Source: a virus. From it: a DNA stretch of 24,047 bases. The notes under the pieces were generated by a model. It searched no databases. It was not told the origin of the DNA and worked only from the letters and a program-made list of their open reading frames with translations. The number at the start of each line of letters is the position of its first letter. The first letter of the stretch is position 1. The translations under genes were made by a program, and so were the position numbers. The stretch spans positions 1-24,047 of IMG/VR virus record IMGVR_UViG_3300020475_000032; one strand, 5' to 3'. Positions 22,003 through 24,047 of the stretch are shown here, one piece after another.

Positions 22003-22203
22003 CTATTTCTCTTTATTATTATATAATACTTTATTTACTAAAAAGTCAGGGTTGTCTAAAAAGTCTCTACGCTTTCCACAACCACAGTCTTTTCCTGTTG
22101 CTCTAGAAACTGTATCTACAATTCTCTTAATGCCTGTTGCTTTAGTAAATTGTTCTATAGAAGAGCCTAATCCTTTTGATTTCGATTTGTATTCTGCTTT
22201 CAT
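22003..22203 (-). CDS. Small Cys-containing phage protein, 66 aa
   Basis: It begins MKAEYKSKSKGLGSSIEQFT, then KATGIKRIVDTVSRATGKDC, with a CGCGKRR tract (residues about 40-46) and a polar tail. The arrangement of a basic helix followed by closely spaced Cys and KRR is a pattern I remember from Bacteroidota phages and may bind metal or nucleic acid. Its ATG overlaps the TGA of the 46-aa gene (ATGA at 22200-22203). Function unknown. Confidence 0.75.
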   Translation of the reverse strand: MKAEYKSKSKGLGSSIEQFTKATGIKRIVDTVSRATGKDCGCGKRRDFLDNPDFLVNKVLYNNKEK

Positions 22204-22340
22204 TTTTTACACATACATTGAGCCACAGGACATTCATTTACATCTATGATTAATTTTGAAATTAACCAATTCCATTTACAACATAGTTTGCACCACGCTT
22301 TTTGCATCCACATTCCTAGTTTTACTAATAGCTTTCCCAT
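22200..22340 (-). CDS. Cysteine-rich miniprotein, 46 aa
   Basis: ATG at 22338-22340 opens 46 codons: MGKLLVKLGMWMQKAWCKLC, then CKWNWLISKLIIDVNECPVA and QCMCKK. Cysteines are at 17, 20, 21, 37, 42 and 44, giving a CxxCC plus CxxxxCxC spacing compatible with one zinc site. The N-terminal half is an amphipathic, Trp-rich helix that could bind membrane. It is joined by ATGA to the 66-aa gene. I do not recognise a family; it could be a zinc-binding virion or host-interaction peptide. Confidence 0.6.
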   Translation of the reverse strand: MGKLLVKLGMWMQKAWCKLCCKWNWLISKLIIDVNECPVAQCMCKK

Positions 22341-22463
22341 TTATTTTTTCTTTTTGGGTTTCAGTGATTTAAGCATTCTGTCAATCTTTGCAGCTTGACC
22401 TTTATGCATTGCTGAAGCTTTCTTCAACTCACTTGAAATTTGTTTTAATTTTTTTGCATCCAT
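22341..22463 (-). CDS. Basic helical miniprotein, 40 aa
   Basis: ATG at 22461-22463 opens 40 codons beginning MDAKKLKQISSELKKASAMH and ending LKSLKPKKKK. It is one Lys-rich amphipathic helix with a polylysine end and fits exactly between its neighbours (one base after the ATG of the 46-aa gene, two before the 64-aa gene stop). Small basic proteins of this kind are known near the tail or packaging region of aquatic phages; function unknown. Confidence 0.65.
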   Translation of the reverse strand: MDAKKLKQISSELKKASAMHKGQAAKIDRMLKSLKPKKKK

Positions 22464-22465
22464 TA

Positions 22466-22660
22466 TTAATGCTTGTGAACTTTTATGTTCATACTATGGT
22501 AAGGTCCTTGAGCAGAAGACTTATTTCCTGAATAAGCTTTTTTACCCATTGCTTTTTCCATTCCTTTTGATTCATCTCTTCGAGATTTTAAAGACTGAGA
22601 CTTCTTACCGTTTCTCATACCTAAAGACTCATCGAGTCTTGCGTTATATCCTTGTTTCAT
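22466..22660 (-). CDS. Basic phage protein, 64 aa
   Basis: The protein begins MKQGYNARLDESLGMRNGKK, followed by SQSLKSRRDESKGMEKAMGK and a C terminus ending HSMNIKVHKH. It contains two repeated LDESLGM / RRDESKGM units and is rich in Lys and Ser. I recognise the pattern from aquatic phages but know no tested function. Its -7 element (TATATTTG) lies 22692-22699, so it probably opens a transcript that continues through the 40-, 46- and 66-aa genes towards the lysis cassette. Confidence 0.72.
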   Translation of the reverse strand: MKQGYNARLDESLGMRNGKKSQSLKSRRDESKGMEKAMGKKAYSGNKSSAQGPYHSMNIKVHKH

Positions 22661-22691
22661 TTTGAAATATTTTTAAAAATTATTTATTCTA

Positions 22692-22699
22692 CAAATATA
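22692..22699 (-). promoter_or_regulatory. -7 promoter element TATATTTG before the 64-aa gene
   Basis: The minus strand reads TAGTATATTTGTAGAATAAA, beginning one base after the stop of the 97-aa gene, about 31 bases before the ATG at 22660. It matches TAnnTTTG. No -33 TTG at the usual spacing. Confidence 0.55.
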
Positions 22700-22993
22700 C
22701 TAATATTTTCCTTGCCTATTTTTTGGTGACGATTTTGTTGAACCACCCTTACCTGCCCACAATTTTTTACAACTCCAATACCTTGCAGTCAACTTAGATT
22801 TTGCAGTTCCACATTTATGTCTAGCCTTAAAAGATTTTCTTGCAGCAGAAGAGTAATTATGACCGTAACCCTTTGCACCAAAATGAATTAGCTTTTCTTT
22901 TCCATTCTCACAAGCCTTAACCATTTTCTTTTTTCCGGGTCGTGTACTTGGTCTAACCACATTACACTTCATATTTTTTTTACTTACTGCCAT
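22700..22993 (-). CDS. Lys-rich, four-cysteine protein, 97 aa
   Basis: The protein begins MAVSKKNMKCNVVRPSTRPG, with ACENGKEKLIHFGAKGYGHN in the middle, then RHKCGTAKSKLTARYWSCKK and a Gly/Ser/Lys tail. Cysteines fall in KMKCN-, KACEN-, HKCGT- and WSCKK-type contexts and could bind one metal ion. The ACENGKEKxIxFGxxGYGHN signature is one I recall as common in aquatic phages, without a tested role. It overlaps the 54-aa gene upstream by 14 bases. Probably a small virion-associated or DNA-binding protein. Confidence 0.75.
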   Translation of the reverse strand: MAVSKKNMKCNVVRPSTRPGKKKMVKACENGKEKLIHFGAKGYGHNYSSAARKSFKARHKCGTAKSKLTARYWSCKKLWAGKGGSTKSSPKNRQGKY

Positions 22994-23144
22994 CTCTTTT
23001 ATTTAATGATTCCATTAGACGTTTTAATTCAATTAGTCTAACAATCTCTTTATAAGATTTTATCCAATCTTCAGGTAAACGATTTCTATTATATTGGTCT
23101 ACATACCAAGATTCGTCTCTTTTATTTTCTTTTACTACTTCCAC
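22980..23144 (-). CDS. GTG-started 54-aa protein
   Basis: A 54-codon frame starts with GTG at 23142-23144, which shares its G with the TAG stop of the 80-aa gene (TAGTG), and ends at 22980-22982. It begins (read as V or M) EVVKENKRDESWYVDQYNR and continues NRLPEDWIKSYKEIVRLIEL, KRLMESLNK. The sequence is helical and charged, and fills the only gap between the two neighbours, which supports the call. No ATG alternative exists near the start. Function unknown. Confidence 0.6.
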   Translation of the reverse strand: MEVVKENKRDESWYVDQYNRNRLPEDWIKSYKEIVRLIELKRLMESLNKRDGSK

Positions 23145-23386
23145 TATGCGTTTCTAACCTTTGCTTTTTTTGTATTAGATACGAATTGTTTAGAGAATCC
23201 TCCTTCTCTTTTTTTCTTTCTAGCAGTAGCTGCTCTTTCAGACTTAGTTAATGATTTAGCTTTAGCTAATGGTAAACAACGGTCAGGGTTTTTTTTATTT
23301 TTACTCGTACCACAAGCACCTAAGATTGAACCATCTGTTCCAATCCTTACCCATTTTTGTTCTCTCCATTTTTTTAACTCACCCAT
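23144..23386 (-). CDS. Small basic virion-type protein (PDRCLPLAKA motif), 80 aa
   Basis: It begins MGELKKWREQKWVRIGTDGS, followed by ILGACGTSKNKKNPDRCLPL and AKAKSLTKSERAATARKKKR, ending with an Arg/Lys tail. The W-x-x-Q-K-W-V opening, a CG...C pair and the RCLP motif, followed by a basic helix, are typical of a small phage family (DUF5872-like) whose function is unproven and which is widespread in marine phages. Its ATG shares one base with the stop of the 53-aa gene (TAATG), so translation is coupled. The family name is from memory. Confidence 0.75.
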   Translation of the reverse strand: MGELKKWREQKWVRIGTDGSILGACGTSKNKKNPDRCLPLAKAKSLTKSERAATARKKKREGGFSKQFVSNTKKAKVRNA

Positions 23387-23547
23387 TAATAACCCATTTC
23401 GGTTTTCTTTTTATTTGGATTATTCTTTAAAGAACCACCCATAGTTTTAGCAAACTCTGTTGCTTGTGCTTTTCCTACTGCGTTATATGGAAAGCTTTTT
23501 GTTTTCATTTTTCCTGAATCAGGACAACTATATTTTACTGTTGGCAT
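23386..23547 (-). CDS. Small conserved phage protein, 53 aa
   Basis: ATG at 23545-23547 opens 53 codons: MPTVKYSCPDSGKMKTKSFP, then YNAVGKAQATEFAKTMGGSL and KNNPNKKKTEMGY. It has an A-rich leader (TTAGAAAATATG) without Shine-Dalgarno. The KYSCPDSGK-KSFPYNAxGKAQA pattern recurs in my memory of aquatic phages, always short and without known function. It is coupled to the 80-aa gene by TAATG. Confidence 0.68.
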   Translation of the reverse strand: MPTVKYSCPDSGKMKTKSFPYNAVGKAQATEFAKTMGGSLKNNPNKKKTEMGY

Positions 23548-23559
23548 ATTTTCTAATTT

Positions 23560-23718
23560 TTATTTCTTTTTTCCTTTTGAACCCTTTGCATAGTTTGGGT
23601 CTTTACAATACTTACTTGCTGCCATATTAGCATAAGCAGAAGGATACTTATCAAAAGTTCTTTTTGCCCAAGCTATACCTTTAGCACAAATTTTATTTCT
23701 TTTTTTTAATTTACTCAT
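23560..23718 (-). CDS. Small conserved phage protein with YPSAYAN motif, 52 aa
   Basis: ATG at 23716-23718 opens 52 codons beginning MSKLKKRNKICAKGIAWAKR, then TFDKYPSAYANMAASKYCKD and PNYAKGSKGKKK. The ICAKGIAWAKRTFDKYPSAY signature is a known feature of short basic proteins in many aquatic phages. Its ATG overlaps the stop of the 40-aa gene (ATGA). Cysteines at 11 and 38 could pair or bind metal. Function unproven. Confidence 0.72.
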   Translation of the reverse strand: MSKLKKRNKICAKGIAWAKRTFDKYPSAYANMAASKYCKDPNYAKGSKGKKK

Positions 23719-23837
23719 CTTCCTTGACCTCTATATTTTTTCTTATACTTTACTTGTCCTTTACTCGCATTCTTATTGTGTGCGTGTGACTTTCTTTTTT
23801 TCTTTGTATAAGTAGCTACGTTTGCTCTTCTAGCCAT
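23715..23837 (-). CDS. Arg/Lys-rich miniprotein, 40 aa
   Basis: ATG at 23835-23837 opens 40 codons: MARRANVATYTKKKRKSHAH, then NKNASKGQVKYKKKYRGQGR, ending at TGA 23715-23717. Nearly half of the residues are Lys, Arg or His, giving a strongly basic, disordered, nucleic-acid-binding profile. It overlaps the 59-aa gene upstream by eight bases and the 52-aa gene by ATGA. The RANVATYTKKKRK and KKKYRGQG ends are recalled from other aquatic phages. Confidence 0.68.
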   Translation of the reverse strand: MARRANVATYTKKKRKSHAHNKNASKGQVKYKKKYRGQGR

Positions 23838-24009
23838 TTTTCTTTTTCTTCTTTTCGTCTCGTTCCTTTTTGTTTTTACGAAGTCTTCTTATTTCATCTT
23901 TATATTCTTGTTCGTCTAAACCTTTAAATCTACCTGACTTAATAGGAAACTCTTGTCTTTCAAAGATTTCTTTTTTTCTATGTGCACTACCTTTACTTAA
24001 TAAACTCAT
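23830..24009 (-). CDS. Charged helical protein, 59 aa
   Basis: ATG at 24007-24009 opens 59 codons: MSLLSKGSAHRKKEIFERQE, then FPIKSGRFKGLDEQEYKDEI and RRLRKNKKERDEKKKKKNG. The second half is one long charged helix with a polylysine end. It overlaps the 40-aa gene by eight bases and its ATG shares a base with the stop of the previous gene (TAATG). No family recognised. Confidence 0.65.
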   Translation of the reverse strand: MSLLSKGSAHRKKEIFERQEFPIKSGRFKGLDEQEYKDEIRRLRKNKKERDEKKKKKNG

Positions 24010-24047
24010 TATGATAATCTGTTATTTTTTTTCTTTCTTCCTTGTTT
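24009..24047 (-). CDS. C-terminal end of an upstream gene, cut by the window edge
   Basis: The last 39 bases read, on the minus strand, as an open frame ending KQGRKKKNNRLS and TAA at 24009-24011. The stop shares a base with the next ATG, as at other junctions here, and the Lys/Arg-rich tail resembles its neighbours, so this is probably the end of another small basic gene. Only 12 residues are visible; identity unknown. Confidence 0.45.
   Translation of the reverse strand, partial: KQGRKKKNNRLS

Noticed and set aside
23094-23444. 116-aa plus-strand frame opposite the small basic genes
   Set aside because: Phe/Leu-rich antisense of Lys-rich frames; the minus-strand genes have coupled starts and stops and recognisable patterns.
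1-24047. Search by eye for tRNA genes, integrase, attachment sites and insertion sequences
   Set aside because: No cloverleaf, transposase motif or terminal inverted repeat was seen; gaps are too short to hold them.

Overview
The window is a gene-dense stretch of a tailed-phage genome. Every gene I can support lies on the minus strand, so the biological reading direction is from 24047 down to 1. The DNA is AT-rich. Starts are preceded by A-rich leaders rather than clear Shine-Dalgarno sequences, and six gene-proximal gaps carry TAnnTTTG, the -7 promoter element of Bacteroidota. The virion module (large terminase, portal of about 810 aa with a Gln-rich tail, acidic scaffold, HK97-type capsid protein, ring and stabilisation-like tail proteins) resembles that of crAss-like podoviruses and related aquatic Bacteroidota phages. 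The best guess is therefore a podovirus-like phage of a flavobacterium-like host, probably known only from metagenomes. The assignment rests on remembered family resemblance, not on a search.

Layout in reading direction. (1) 24047-21515: a run of very small, mostly Lys/Arg-rich proteins of 40-97 aa, many with overlapping stop and start codons, ending in a 161-aa beta-rich structural-type protein. (2) 21486-20440: a lysis cassette with a 56-aa membrane protein, a T7-lysozyme-like amidase and a 3TM-type holin. (3) 20401-14434: tail-fibre block with four fibre-like proteins (244, 691, 395 and 543 aa) and an 83-aa coiled-coil protein; the 543-aa fibre ends in a C1q/TNF-like jelly roll. (4) 14434-12251: an accessory cassette with a conserved 74-aa protein, a Lys/Thr-rich 116-aa protein, a tandem GroES-like protein, a 2OG-Fe(II) dioxygenase, a compact SET-domain protein and a short overlapping ORF. 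(5) 12342-1: packaging and virion genes: a 93-aa small-terminase candidate, TerL, portal, scaffold, major capsid protein, a 249-aa protein, a 94-aa protein, two ring-type proteins and the N-terminal 548 residues of a large stabilisation or muzzle-like protein that runs off the window.

Transcription appears modular. Gaps carry a -7 element (upstream of the 64-aa, 244-aa, 83-aa, scaffold, 94-aa and 320-aa genes), and intrinsic terminators follow the capsid gene and the 94-aa gene, with a weaker one after the 249-aa gene. No gap exceeds about 80 bases. I see no tRNA, rRNA, CRISPR array, insertion sequence, integrase or attachment site.

The most unusual part is the accessory cassette between fibres and terminase: a protein-lysine-methyltransferase-like SET domain, a protein-hydroxylase-like dioxygenase, a co-chaperonin-like protein and a Lys-rich protein in one tightly packed unit. 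Together they could form a virion-protein folding and modification module.
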